NCBI RefSeq assembly: GCF_017896165.1
Contig: NZ_JAFCNB010000011.1
Location: 1-64,000, forward strand
DNA: 64,000 nt
Reading direction: 5' to 3'
Origin: Microbispora oryzae
GTDB lineage: Bacteria; Actinomycetota; Actinomycetes; Streptosporangiales; Streptosporangiaceae
In this document: positions 1 through 9,446 of the stretch, piece after piece
Position numbering within the stretch: the stretch's first letter is position 1
Layout: the number at the start of each line of letters is the position of its first letter
Notes under the pieces: model-generated
What the model was told of the DNA's origin: nothing
The model's input: only the letters and a program-made list of their open reading frames with translations
The model's database searches: none
Position numbers and translations under genes: made by a program

Positions 1-73
1 ATGGACGATCGTCGGCACCGGAGAGCCGACCAGCATCCTGCTCATGATTCGTTGAGATCCTTACTCACCCTCA

Positions 74-322
<249 letters not shown>

Positions 323-333
323 TCACCGCGGAT

Positions 334-1326
334 ATGCCGTGCCAGCAGCCGAGCCTGTACGACAGGAAGCAGAGAAGCCGTGACCTTTCGTCCGAGAAGC
401 CGGTGAGCCCATTCCCTACTCTTCCAACCTTGCCATTCGACGAGCACGACACGCCGGCCATCCTCGGTCAGCTGGACGGGAGGGCCTTCCCCCAGCAGCT
501 GTCTGCGATTCAGGCCGACGATGACGGCACGACGGCCCACCAGATGGGCCGGGGTGCCATGGCCGTCCGCGTCACCGAACCCGACGGCCGAACCATCGAC
601 TTGATCGTCGCGCACCTGAAGAGCAAGCTGCTGTCGTTCCCGCCCGGGCCCACTGGGCGGCCCCGCTTCCAGCCCCGAGACGAAGGCGAACGGGCCCGGG
701 TAGCTGCCTACGCCCTGTACCGGCGGACCGCTGAGGCCGTCACCGTACGCGCCTTGGCCGACGAACTGCTCGGCGGTCAGGGCGAGGCGCGTCAGGTCAT
801 GGTGACGGGCGACTTCAACGACGAGCCGGAGGCCGCCACTACCCAGATCCTGCTGGGCCCGCCCGGCTCCGAATTGGGCACCCCGGGCGCCGACCAGCCC
901 GACCGGGGCGACAAGGCCCGGCTATGGAACCTCGCCCCTCGTATCCCCGCTGCCGAGCGGTTCTCCCGGGTCTTTCACGGTCGCGGCGAACTCATCGACC
1001 ACCTGCTGGTTTCGCACGCCCTCCTCGCCCGCGCCGTCGAGGTCCATACGCTGCGTCCGGAGGACGCGGTCGGCCCACACGACGGGCTGCCCTCGATGGC
1101 CGGCCAGGATCGCGCGGCCGGCCCGGGTGCGCATGCCTGTTTCGTTACGACCTGGGTGACTTATGAGGGATGGAGGTGTCTAGGGCTGGGGACTATGAGT
1201 CATACGAATGGCGATGGCGAAGGGCTGTCGGAGCGTGAGCGGTGGCGCGAGGCGGCTCACTGTCACGTCGATGCGTTGATCACCCGTCGGGCCGGATCTA
1301 TTTCGCCGTGTTTGGGGTGGCGCTGA
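334..1326 (+). pseudogene. Truncated endonuclease/exonuclease/phosphatase (EEP) family protein
   Basis: Residues about 60-262 of this frame match the C-terminal half of a secreted or cytosolic EEP-fold phosphodiesterase. Visible landmarks are MGRGAMAVRV, IVAHLKSKLLSFPPGP, the metal/substrate loop GDFND (residues 159-163) and GELIDHLLVS (218-227). The N-terminal half that should carry the metal-binding glutamate is missing; the first 55 residues look unrelated. The C-terminal SDH catalytic motif is also missing, because the homology runs out after LPSMAGQDRAAG and the frame continues into unrelated sequence. With two of the catalytic motifs gone the product is unlikely to be active. It sits between the cas2 relic and a broken membrane gene, a zone of gene decay. 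Confidence 0.6.
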
Positions 1327-1690
1327 TCGTCACCGTTGTTGATGCCGTCATCGGCGGAGGGCGGACGTGGCTGTGGGCTGCGGCGGGGTCGCCGCCGGTG
1401 CCAGCGTCGGCGTTGTGGCGAGCCGGATGACCCGGCTGGAATGGGTTCGGCTCGAACAACGCGTTGAATGCAGGATGGACGTCGTCGGTGTCGTCGTGCT
1501 GCTGGCCTACATTGTGTTCAGCCTTTTCCGCTCGCGCATCGTCGGTCTGTGGGTACCGGCCGCATAGGTGGCCGCCACGAGCATGGGAGTCCTGAGTGAT
1601 GTCGTGTTCGGCCAGGTTGTGGGGATTCGCTGCAGGCTGGTCTTGCTCGCGCGCTGGCTCCTGGCTTGCTCCGGCGAGTTAATCAAACAA
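1242..1690 (+). pseudogene. Frameshifted small membrane protein gene (CcdC/DUF1453-like)
   Basis: Three pieces of one probable membrane protein appear in sequence. GRIYFAVFGVALIVTVVDAV is in the frame of position 1242. The frame of 1367 then carries RMTRLEWVRLEQ and MDVVGVVVLLAYIVFSLFRS. After an in-frame TAG at 1565-1567, VAATSMGVLSDVVFGQVVGI continues in that same frame. Joined, they give four hydrophobic helices with a short charged loop, reminiscent of CcdC/DUF1453-type proteins, but this family call is tentative. One frameshift near 1370-1400 and one stop codon would be needed to explain the split. Each fragment is too short to be a functional gene. Confidence 0.4.
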
Positions 1691-1782
1691 GATCGAGATA
1701 CACCACTTACTGGACACACTCTCGCTGCGGGCAGTGCCGGAGCCGGATGGGTTCGCGGCCATGCACGGCTCGTCGCCGTTGC

Positions 1783-2256
1783 TCAGGCGCGCAGCCACTC
1801 CCGGGCCCCCGAGAGTATCTCAGGTGGCGTCGTACGGTTGACGTCGGCGATCAGGTCGGCAATGGTGACCCTGCGTAGCGACTCCCGCCAAGCGCGGTCG
1901 GCGGAATCCATCGTGCGGGCGATCGGGCAGGGAGTGTCACACCGCTCCGCCGGCACGGCCATCGGGCCCCGCTGACGCACTTCTGTACACCGGAACGCCG
2001 GCTGGACGCCGTCGATCGCTTCGACCACGTCCAGCACCGTGATCTCGTTCGCAGCCCGAGTCAGCACATAGCCGCCGGACTGGCCCAGCGTCGAGCGCAC
2101 AAGGCCTGCGCGGGACAACAGTTGCAGCTGTTTGGCCAGATAGCTCTGCGAGACGTCGTGCAGCTCGGCGAGCTTGGCCGCCGTCACCGGCGCGCCCGCC
2201 CCACTGAGCACGACGCAACAGTGCAAGCCCCACTCGACCCCGCCTGACATCTTCAT
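1783..2256 (-). CDS. Rrf2-family transcriptional regulator
   Basis: This 157-residue protein has the Rrf2 layout: an N-terminal winged helix (VTAAKLAELHDVSQSYLAKQ for the recognition helix region, then GGYVLTRAANEIT for the wing) and a dimerisation helix. It holds three cysteines, C90, C106 and C110, in the loop where IscR and NsrR bind an iron-sulfur cluster, though the CX15CX3C spacing is not the classical CX5CX5C. It may therefore sense redox or nitric oxide, or may bind no cluster. It is divergent from the NAD(P)-binding gene at 2336, and the 79-bp gap contains two tandem palindromes that are its likely operators, implying autoregulation and control of the neighbours. Confidence 0.88.
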   Translation of the reverse strand: MKMSGGVEWGLHCCVVLSGAGAPVTAAKLAELHDVSQSYLAKQLQLLSRAGLVRSTLGQSGGYVLTRAANEITVLDVVEAIDGVQPAFRCTEVRQRGPMAVPAERCDTPCPIARTMDSADRAWRESLRRVTIADLIADVNRTTPPEILSGAREWLRA

Positions 2257-2274
2257 TCGCCCAGCCTACTTGAC

Positions 2275-2320
2275 TCGGATAACTGTTGTCCGAATAGAAT
2301 CTCGGACAAGAGTTATCCGA
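2275..2320. promoter_or_regulatory. Tandem palindromic operator, probable Rrf2 sites
   Basis: Two 19-bp arms, 2275-2293 and 2302-2320, are inverted repeats of each other with one mismatch. Each 17-bp core is itself a near palindrome (for example CGGATAACTGTTGTCCG). Start-to-start spacing is 27 bp. The pair lies between the divergent Rrf2 gene and the NAD(P)-binding gene, covering the expected promoter space. Assignment to the adjacent regulator is inference from position. Confidence 0.7.
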
Positions 2321-2335
2321 ATTTGGGAGTGGGAC

Positions 2336-3085
2336 ATGCGCATCGTCGTTGCCGGGGGAACCGGACTCATCGGGTCGAAAGTCGTCGAGTCGCTGCAGAT
2401 GCTGGGCCACGACGTCGTTCCGGCCGCGCCAGGAACCGGCGTGGACACGATCAGTGGCCGCGGCGTCGCCGACGCGCTGAAGGGCGCGGACGTGGTCGTC
2501 GACGTGACCAACAAAGTGATCTTCGAACCCGAGCCGATCCTCGACTTCTTCACCACCTCCACCCGCACCCTGCTGAACGCCGGGCGGGAAGCCGAGGTGC
2601 GGCACCATGTGGTGCTGTCGATCGTCGGTGTAGACCGGCTCTCGCACCCGGGCTACCTTGACGCCAAGGCCGCGCAGGAACGGCTCGTCGCCGAATCGGA
2701 CACCCCTTTCACCATCGTGCGGGCGACACAGTTCTTCGAGAACCTAACGGCCATGGGCGCTGGCATGGCCCAGAACGACGTGATCGTGCCACCCACCGCG
2801 GACCTTCAGCCGGTCGCTGCAGCCGACGTCGCCGCCGCACTCGTGGACGTAGCCACCTCCGCCCCGCTCGACGGCGTGGTCGAGGTCGCGGGGCCGGAGC
2901 GCGCGGCGTTCGCCCGTTTCATCGGTCCGGCGCTCGCCGCGCAAGGTGATGAGCGCCCCCTCAAACCGGACGCCGGCGCCGGCTACTTCGGCGTACCGAT
3001 CGTGCGGGACTCGCTGGTTCCGCTCGGTGTCGCCCGGATCGGGCGCACCAGCTTCGACGACTGGTCAGCCGCGCAGTCCTCGTGA
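2336..3085 (+). CDS. NAD(P)-binding protein, NmrA/atypical SDR family
   Basis: The 249-residue protein opens with the nucleotide-binding motif VVAGGTGLIGS (GxxGxxG) of atypical short-chain dehydrogenases. It continues with YLDAKAAQERLV, where this subfamily lacks the classical YxxxK pair in standard form, and with FTIVRATQFFENL, typical of NmrA-like and SDR_a5 proteins. Such proteins often act as redox sensors or quinone reductases rather than dehydrogenases. I chose ATG 2336 because GGGAGTGGG lies just upstream, and because an earlier in-frame start would run through the palindromic operator. It is followed after 57 bases by an AhpD-like gene, and the Rrf2 gene is divergent. Confidence 0.85.
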   Translation: MRIVVAGGTGLIGSKVVESLQMLGHDVVPAAPGTGVDTISGRGVADALKGADVVVDVTNKVIFEPEPILDFFTTSTRTLLNAGREAEVRHHVVLSIVGVDRLSHPGYLDAKAAQERLVAESDTPFTIVRATQFFENLTAMGAGMAQNDVIVPPTADLQPVAAADVAAALVDVATSAPLDGVVEVAGPERAAFARFIGPALAAQGDERPLKPDAGAGYFGVPIVRDSLVPLGVARIGRTSFDDWSAAQSS

Positions 3086-3142
3086 CCCCCGCCAGCGCAC
3101 GCCTAACTCGACAACGCGATATCCACGCCTGAAGGAGAAATC

Positions 3143-3610
3143 ATGACCACCCACGTGCACACCGGTGAGCCCCGCCTCGACCTGCGGACGGCCGCCCCAA
3201 AGGCCGCCAAGGCGCTCTACGCCGCGGACCAGGCCATTCTCAACTCGCCACTCGATCCGACCATCCGCGAGCTGGTCAAGCTGCGTACTTCGCAGATTAA
3301 CCACTGCGTGCACTGCATCGACCTGCACAGCCACGATGCCCTGGAGCAGGGCGAATCGCTGAACCGCATCATCCAGCTGTCCGCATGGCGCGAATCGGCG
3401 CTGTTCACTCCGGCGGAGCGGGCGGCGCTCGAGTACACCGAGGCCGCAACGACGCTGACCCCGTACGGCGTCAGCGACGAGGTCTGGGCCGGCGTCCGCG
3501 ACCTCATGACCGACGAGGAACTCGGCGCGCTGGTCGTCCAGGTGGCTCTGATGAACGCCTTCAACCGGTTCGGTGTCCCGCTGCAGATGCCGGCGCAGCC
3601 TCGCAATTAA
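3143..3610 (+). CDS. Carboxymuconolactone decarboxylase / AhpD-like protein
   Basis: This 155-residue all-helical protein carries the AhpD-type signature TSQINHCVHCIDLHSHDALE, with the redox CxxC pair and following histidine. Family members are alkylhydroperoxidases or gamma-carboxymuconolactone decarboxylases, and this subtype usually acts as a thiol-dependent peroxidase. The gene follows the NAD(P)-binding protein with an AAGGAGAAATC ribosome site directly before ATG 3143. The trio of Rrf2 regulator, NmrA-like protein and AhpD-like protein suggests an electrophile or peroxide response unit. The substrate is not evident from sequence. Confidence 0.87.
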   Translation: MTTHVHTGEPRLDLRTAAPKAAKALYAADQAILNSPLDPTIRELVKLRTSQINHCVHCIDLHSHDALEQGESLNRIIQLSAWRESALFTPAERAALEYTEAATTLTPYGVSDEVWAGVRDLMTDEELGALVVQVALMNAFNRFGVPLQMPAQPRN

Positions 3611-3649
3611 CGTAGTTGAGCCGTTGAGATGCTGCGCATGGCGGGCGGG

Positions 3650-3686
3650 GAAGAGGTCCCAGGTTCAAGTCCTGGTAGCCCCACCA
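3650..3686 (+). other. 3' fragment of tRNA-Ile, probable attachment site
   Basis: The sequence reads GAAGAGGTC, then a T arm (CCAGG stem, TTCAAGT loop, CCTGG stem), acceptor strand TAGCCCC, discriminator A and an encoded CCA. The upstream 70 bases cannot form the matching GGGGCTA acceptor, D arm or anticodon arm, so this is only the 3' half. The variable loop and acceptor resemble tRNA-Ile(GAT). Such a duplicated tRNA 3' end normally marks the far end of an element that integrated into the intact tRNA, which would then lie to the left of this window. Confidence 0.7.
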
Positions 3687-3702
3687 CGAAGTACCAGCTC
3701 AG

Positions 3703-3736
3703 AGGCCAGTTCCCAAGATCCGGGACCTGGCCTTTT
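3703..3736 (+). terminator. Rho-independent terminator after the tRNA fragment
   Basis: Arms AGGCCAGTTCCC (3703-3714) and GGGACCTGGCCT (3722-3733) pair with one mismatch around a 7-base loop and run into TTTT. This is probably the original tRNA terminator, displaced together with the tRNA 3' end. Confidence 0.75.
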
Positions 3737-3785
3737 GATTGTTTGTTAGTCATCTGACCGCCGCGTCAGGGGTGGCCGGCGCCGG

Positions 3786-4999
3786 TCAGGGGGCCGCAAG
3801 CGCTTCGGTCGGGGACAGCCGGGCCGCCCGGATCGCGGGGTAGAGCCCGGCGACGCCGCCGATGAGCACGGTGGCGGCGAGGGCGCCCGCCGTCGCCCAG
3901 GCCGGCACGACCGCCGGCCAGCTCTGGTAGGCGGCGTACCCCGAGGTGACGGCGATGCCCAGCAGCACTCCGCCCACGCCGCCGAGCGCGGAGAGCAGGA
4001 GCGACTCGGCGAGGAACTGCACCCGGATCTGCCCTCGGGTGGCGCCGAGTGAACGGCGAAGCCCGATCTCGGCCCGGCGCTCCAGCACTGAGATGACCAT
4101 CGTGTTGGCCACCCCGACGCCGCCGACCAGCAGCGCCACCGCGCCCAGGCCGAGCAGCAACCCGTTCAGGGTCGCATCGGCCGCCTGGCGCGCGGCCAGG
4201 GCGTCCGAAGGCCGGGACACGCTGACGTCGCCGGGGGCCCGCGGGTTGGCGGTGGCGGCCAGCACGGCGCGTACGGCCTCGACCTGGCTGTCCCGCGAGC
4301 GGGTGTACACGGTCGTCGGCCGCCCGTCGAAGCGGAACGCGTCGGTGGCGATCTCCCAGCCGATCAGGACGGCCGTGTCGAGCTCGGGTGCGAGCGCGAC
4401 CGGGTCGAGCACGCCGATGACGGTGAACTGTTCGCCGCCAACCAGGATCTCCACCTGTGGGCTGGCCCGGCCGATGCCGAGCCGCTCCGCCGCGGCAGAG
4501 CCGAGCACCGCCGCCGGGTACCGGCCCGTGATCCCGTTGAGCCAGGCGCCGCCGCGCAGGGTCGCGCCGACGGTCGGCGGCAGGCTCGTCCGGGCGGCCA
4601 GCACGGTCAGCCCGTTGGTCTCCACCTTGGGGATCCTGTCCGAGCGGTACACCTTGGCGCCGCCGACCCTCCCGGTCGCCGAGACGGCGGTGACGGGGCC
4701 GATCCGCCCGATCATCGCCTCGGCCTCGGCGGGCAGCTCCGCGTTCTCGCCCTCGATGGTCTGTCCGGGGGAGACGGTGAGCAGGTTCGTGCCGAGCGCG
4801 GCGAGCTGACGGTCGAGCTGTTCCCGGGAGGAGGACGAGATGCCGACTACGGCGACCATCGCGGCGATGCCGATCGCGATGCCGAGTGCGGACAGTAGTG
4901 CCCTGGCGGGGCGGGTGCGCAGGCCGACCGCGCCGACCCGGACCACATCACGTGGGGCCATACGCGCGGGTTGGAGCCGCGGGCGGCCCTGGTACGCGG

Positions 5000-5003
<4 letters not shown>
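3786..5003 (-). CDS. ABC transporter permease, MacB/FtsX type
   Basis: The 405-residue protein has one N-terminal membrane helix ([20 protein letters not shown]), a large extracytoplasmic MacB_PCD domain of roughly 220 residues, then three C-terminal helices. The FtsX hallmark near the end reads [20 protein letters not shown]. MacB-type permeases export peptides or lipoprotein-linked substrates, or transmit mechanical force across the membrane. GTG at 5003 overlaps the ATPase stop codon as GTGA, showing translational coupling. It is the last gene of a four-gene operon. Confidence 0.9.
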
Positions 5004-5679
<676 letters not shown>

Positions 5680-5683
<4 letters not shown>

Positions 5684-6873
5684 CGCGGCATCCCCACCGT
5701 CATGCCGTCCGTCAGCCCGTCGCCGGTCACCTCGACCCGGCCGTTCGCGAACAGGCCGGTCTTCACCTTGACGTAGTGCGTGGTGGAGCCCTGGACGACC
5801 TCGACGCCGTAGCCGCCCTCGGCCAGCGCCACCAGCGCCGCCACGGGCACGGTGAGCCCGTTCTCGTGCTCGGCCGCGGTGAAGACCACGTTGACCACGG
5901 CCGTCTCGATCCCCCTGGCCGCCCTGGGGTCGTTCAGCGACACGATCGCCTCGAGCATGGTCTCGGCCTGGTCGTCCGGCGTGGTCTGCTGCTCGATCAC
6001 CGTGTAGACCCGTTTCACCCGGCCGGCCACCTTCGTGCCGTCGGGCATCTCGATCCGCACCCTGACGCCCCTGCGGGCCAGCCGCTGCTTGGCCACCTCG
6101 AGCCGGACCGTCACCTGCCGGCCGGTCCCGGTGTACCGCAACACCTCCTGGCCGCCGCCGGTGGACTGGTTCACCCCGGCCGTGACGGCGTCGACCCGGA
6201 TCGGGCCCGGGGCGAACAGCACCCGCCCCTGCTCGACCTGGCCGGTCTGCGGCATGCGGAGGTCCTTCTGCCATCGCCTCACGGCGGTCGCGGTGGCCGC
6301 CGTGTACGTGCGGTCCACCGTGAAGCCGCCGTAGCCGAGGGCCTTCAGGTTGGTTTCGAGCTGCCGCACGTCCGTGCCGGTGGCGTACGGGCCGAGCGTC
6401 CGGTAGGCGGCGACGGCGCCGTACATCAGTACCACCGGCCGGTTGTCCACCCGGTAAATCGGCCGGCCTCGGCGGATGACGTCGCCGGGCAGCGGCACCT
6501 TTGTGACGACACCGGCGATCCGGCCGGCCAGCGTGGTCGTGGCGCTGTAGCCCAGAACGCCGGGTATCTCGTCCGTGTCGAGCATCGTCTGCCGCGTCAC
6601 CTGCGCGGTGGCCGGCGGCAGGTCCGTCGCGGCCGGCGTGTCGGTGCTCCCGCCGCCGAACCCGACCGCGGCCACGGCCGCCGCCCCGCCGGCGAGCACG
6701 ATCAGGCCGGCCACCGCGAGGGCTCGGCCGCGTCGCCGGCGTACGGTGCGCCGGTTCGCCGCCACCGTGTCGTTCAGGGGCTCCCTGGGCCCGGCCACCC
6801 TCATGTCGCTCGTGGCCCCGGTCGTCTTCTCCGTGTCGTTCACGGGATCCGTCGCCTCCGCCATTCCGCTCAC
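5680..6873 (-). CDS. Efflux adaptor (HlyD-like) with peptidoglycan-binding-like domain
   Basis: After a basic cytoplasmic tail and one membrane helix at about residues 50-70, the 397-residue protein has an HlyD/MacA-type barrel-sandwich pattern (residues about 90-155). A PG_binding_1-like helical segment follows ([20 protein letters not shown], then [11 protein letters not shown]), and then a beta-barrel domain reaches the C terminus. This architecture is common in Gram-positive MacAB-like systems, where the extracellular adaptor contacts the FtsX permease and perhaps the wall. GTG 6873 overlaps the lipoprotein stop codon as GTGA; ATG 6864 is an alternative. It is the second gene of the operon. 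Confidence 0.85.
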
Positions 6874-7400
6874 GACGGGCTCGGGCGCATCGACCGGGAC
6901 GCCGCGTCGGCCTCCGCGTCACAGGTCTGCCTCGCCTGGGGATACTGCGGATCCGCCCCGACTTCCGAGCTGACCCGGGTGGGACCGTCGGGGTCCGGGT
7001 CGGGGAACTTCTCCACCCCGTGCTCCCGCATGCACCGCGCGAACTGGCGCGCCAACTCCTTCTTGAGGTCCATCTCGGGGCCGTGCTCCTGGGGAGGGCG
7101 GTACTGCTTGCACGCCTCCTCTGCCTTGATCTCCGTGCCCTCGCTCACGGCGTCCTTGTCGTACCTGCCCTGTCTGACGGTGTCGCCCTCGACCTCCGGG
7201 TCGGCCATCGGCACGCCGTGCTCCCGCATGCACTGCGAAAGTCTGGTCAGCAGATCGAGTCGGCTGAGGCTCGGTGTCGCACTCGCCGCGGCGGAGCCGT
7301 CCACCGAGGCCACGCCTCTGCCGTCGTTCGATCCTCCACAGGCGGTCGCCGTGCCCAGCAAGAGCGGTAGCAGGCAGACGGCCAGGAGTCTGGTTCTCAT
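6870..7400 (-). CDS. Secreted lipoprotein with duplicated CMREHG motif
   Basis: The 176-residue protein has a lipoprotein signal peptide ending TATACGG. The mature part carries two related segments, [17 protein letters not shown] and [18 protein letters not shown], about 60 residues apart. Each holds a cysteine, and a CDAEA cysteine lies near the end. This repeat is found in actinobacterial lipoproteins of unknown function that sit beside MacAB-like exporters. ATG 7400 is preferred because GAGGAG lies seven bases upstream; a TTG at 7403 is also in frame. It heads the exporter operon, divergent from the two-component system, so a partner or sensor role at the membrane is plausible. Confidence 0.8.
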   Translation of the reverse strand: MRTRLLAVCLLPLLLGTATACGGSNDGRGVASVDGSAAASATPSLSRLDLLTRLSQCMREHGVPMADPEVEGDTVRQGRYDKDAVSEGTEIKAEEACKQYRPPQEHGPEMDLKKELARQFARCMREHGVEKFPDPDPDGPTRVSSEVGADPQYPQARQTCDAEADAASRSMRPSPS

Positions 7401-7523
7401 CAACGATCTCCTCTGGTCCGGTGGGTCCAGTGGAGCGCCCCGCCCGCAACGGCACCGTCACAGCGCCTGTAACGCGGGTGTTATGCCTGGTCGCCGAGAC
7501 TGCTGAGCAGGGAGGATGTCAGA

Positions 7524-8174
7524 GTGCGAGTGCTGCTGATCGAAGACGAGGCGCTGCTGGCCGAACAGGTCGCCGACGGGCTGCGCGACCGGGGCATGGC
7601 GGTCGACCTCGCGGCCGACGGGGTCGACGGCCTGCACAAGGCCGTCGCGAACCGGTACGACGTGGTCGTGCTCGACCGCGACCTGCCGCTCGTCCACGGC
7701 GACCAAGTGTGCACCGCGCTGGCCGCGGGCGGCAGCGACGCCCGGATCCTCATGCTGACCGCGGCGGGTGAGGCGGCCGACCGGGTCGCCGGCCTGAGCC
7801 TCGGCGCCGACGACTACTTGCCCAAGCCGTTCGTCTTCGACGAGCTGGTGCTGCGGATCCGCGCGCTGGCCCGCAGGGCCAACAACGCCCCGCGCGTCCT
7901 GCGGCGCGCCGGGCTGACCTTCGACACCGCGCGCCGCGTCGTCACCCGCGACGGCCGTGTCATCCCGCTGACCACGAAGGAAATGGCCGTGCTGGAGATC
8001 CTGATGGGCGCCGGCGGCGCCGTCGTCAGCGCCGAGGACCTGCTGGAACGGGCGTGGGACGAGCACGCGGATCCGTTCACCGCCACCGTGCGGGTCACCG
8101 TCGCCCGGCTGCGCCGCAAGCTGGGCGACCCGCCGCTGATCGAGACCGTCGTCGGCGCGGGGTACCGGCTGTGA
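7524..8174 (+). CDS. Two-component response regulator, OmpR/PhoB family
   Basis: The 216-residue protein has a receiver domain with the acidic pair E7/D8, phospho-acceptor D51 (VVVLDRDLPLVHG) and the conserved lysine in ADDYLPKPF. A winged-helix DNA-binding domain follows (LTTKEMAVLEILM, then RVTVARLRRKLGDPPLIETV and GAGYRL). GTG 7524 starts directly at the receiver domain. It overlaps the histidine kinase by four bases (GTGA), so the pair is co-translated. Its divergent neighbour is the lipoprotein/exporter operon, the most likely target, as in many envelope-stress systems. Confidence 0.93.
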   Translation: MRVLLIEDEALLAEQVADGLRDRGMAVDLAADGVDGLHKAVANRYDVVVLDRDLPLVHGDQVCTALAAGGSDARILMLTAAGEAADRVAGLSLGADDYLPKPFVFDELVLRIRALARRANNAPRVLRRAGLTFDTARRVVTRDGRVIPLTTKEMAVLEILMGAGGAVVSAEDLLERAWDEHADPFTATVRVTVARLRRKLGDPPLIETVVGAGYRL

Positions 8175-9355
8175 GACCGCGCCTGAGGCGCCCCTCGATA
8201 CGGCTGCGGCTGACCCTGGTGTACGCGGTCGTGCTCGTGGCGACCTGCGCGGCGCTCCTCGCGCTCAACTACGCGCTGCTGTATCAGAGCCTCTACGACA
8301 ACATCAATCGACCGCCCGCGGCCGAGATGCAGGCGGCGGCCAGCAGCCTGCCGGCCAACGCGGACCGGGCGCTGGCGGACGTGAAAATCAGGTCCTACTG
8401 GATCGAGCAGGCCCAGATCGACCGGTTGCGCGCCGAAACGCTGCTGGGCACGGCCGGAACGTCGGCGATCGCGCTGGCGATCACTGCGATGGCGGGGCTC
8501 GGTGTCTCCTGGATCGTCGCCGGGCGCATGCTAAAGCCGCTGCACACGCTCACCGCCGCCGCACGGCGGATCTCCCAGGACCGCCTGCACGAGCGCGTCG
8601 CCCTCACCGGGCCGGGCGACGAGCTCAAGGAACTGGCCGACACCTTCGACGAGATGGTGGCCAGGCTGGAGGCCTCCTTCACCAGCCAGCGAAGGTTTGT
8701 CGCCGACGCCTCGCACGAGCTGCGCACCCCGCTCGCGATCGTCCGCACCGGCGCCGAGGTGTTGCTGGCCAAGCGGGAGAGCACGATCGCGCAGTGGGAG
8801 GCGATGGGCCGGCGCGTGCTGACCGCGAGCGGCCGGGCCGAACGCCTGCTGGACGGCCTGCTGGCACTGGCCCGCAGCGACAGCGGCGTCATCGCCCACG
8901 AGGCGCACGACCTCGCCATCGCCGCGGCCGGTGCGCTGAGCGAGGCGGACGGTGAGGCCGAGCGCGCCGAGTTGACGATCGCCACCGAGCTGCGCCCCGC
9001 CCCGGTCGCCGGCGACCCGGTCCTGCTCGATCGCCTCGTGCGCAACCTGGTGGACAACGCGATCCGGCACAACCATCCGGGCGGCCGGATCGAGGTGGTC
9101 ACCGGTAGCCGCGACGGGGAGTCGGTCGTCACGGTGCGCAACAGCGGAGACGCCATCCCGGCGGCCGAGGTCGATCGGCTGTTCGAGCCGTTCCAGCGGC
9201 TGACATCCGACCGCACCGCGAGCTCCAGGTCGACCGGTCTGGGCCTCGCCATCGTCAGGTCCATCGTGCACGCCCACCACGGCACGGTCATCGCGGCGCC
9301 GAACGCCGGGGGCGGACTGGCCGTCTCGGTCACGCTGCCCGCGCCGCAGGGATGA
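8171..9355 (+). CDS. Sensor histidine kinase
   Basis: The 394-residue kinase starts at GTG 8171, inside the stop codon of the regulator. Two membrane helices (about residues 13-35 and 95-117) flank a short extracytoplasmic loop. A HAMP domain (GRMLKPLHTLTAAARRIS), a DHp helix with H182 in ASHELRTPLA, and an HATPase domain with NLVDNAIRH, ENR-type and STGLGLAIV motifs follow. The short sensing loop of about 60 residues suggests that it detects a membrane event or a partner such as the lipoprotein or ABC exporter rather than a soluble ligand. The frame is open further upstream, but that region encodes the regulator. Confidence 0.92.
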   Translation: MRPRLRRPSIRLRLTLVYAVVLVATCAALLALNYALLYQSLYDNINRPPAAEMQAAASSLPANADRALADVKIRSYWIEQAQIDRLRAETLLGTAGTSAIALAITAMAGLGVSWIVAGRMLKPLHTLTAAARRISQDRLHERVALTGPGDELKELADTFDEMVARLEASFTSQRRFVADASHELRTPLAIVRTGAEVLLAKRESTIAQWEAMGRRVLTASGRAERLLDGLLALARSDSGVIAHEAHDLAIAAAGALSEADGEAERAELTIATELRPAPVAGDPVLLDRLVRNLVDNAIRHNHPGGRIEVVTGSRDGESVVTVRNSGDAIPAAEVDRLFEPFQRLTSDRTASSRSTGLGLAIVRSIVHAHHGTVIAAPNAGGGLAVSVTLPAPQG

Positions 9356-9446
9356 TCGCGCGCATGCGTGGCGACCCTGCTGCGCACACCGGCAGACCGG
9401 TGGCGGTGCCGACACTGATGGAGGCCTTGTGGGCAGCGATGCCGTC

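Noticed and set aside
1-73. CRISPR repeat next to the cas2 relic
   Set aside because: No direct repeat of 25-40 bases recurs here; only a short inverted repeat (ACAGATG/CATCTGT) is seen between 80 and 105.
3611-3686. Complete tRNA gene
   Set aside because: The T arm and acceptor 3' strand are perfect, but the upstream 40 bases give no matching acceptor, D arm or anticodon stem.
5776-7506. Open frame of 576 codons on the + strand across the adaptor and lipoprotein genes
   Set aside because: It is antisense to two translationally coupled genes with clear family motifs, and its product is His/Arg/Gly rich without any domain.
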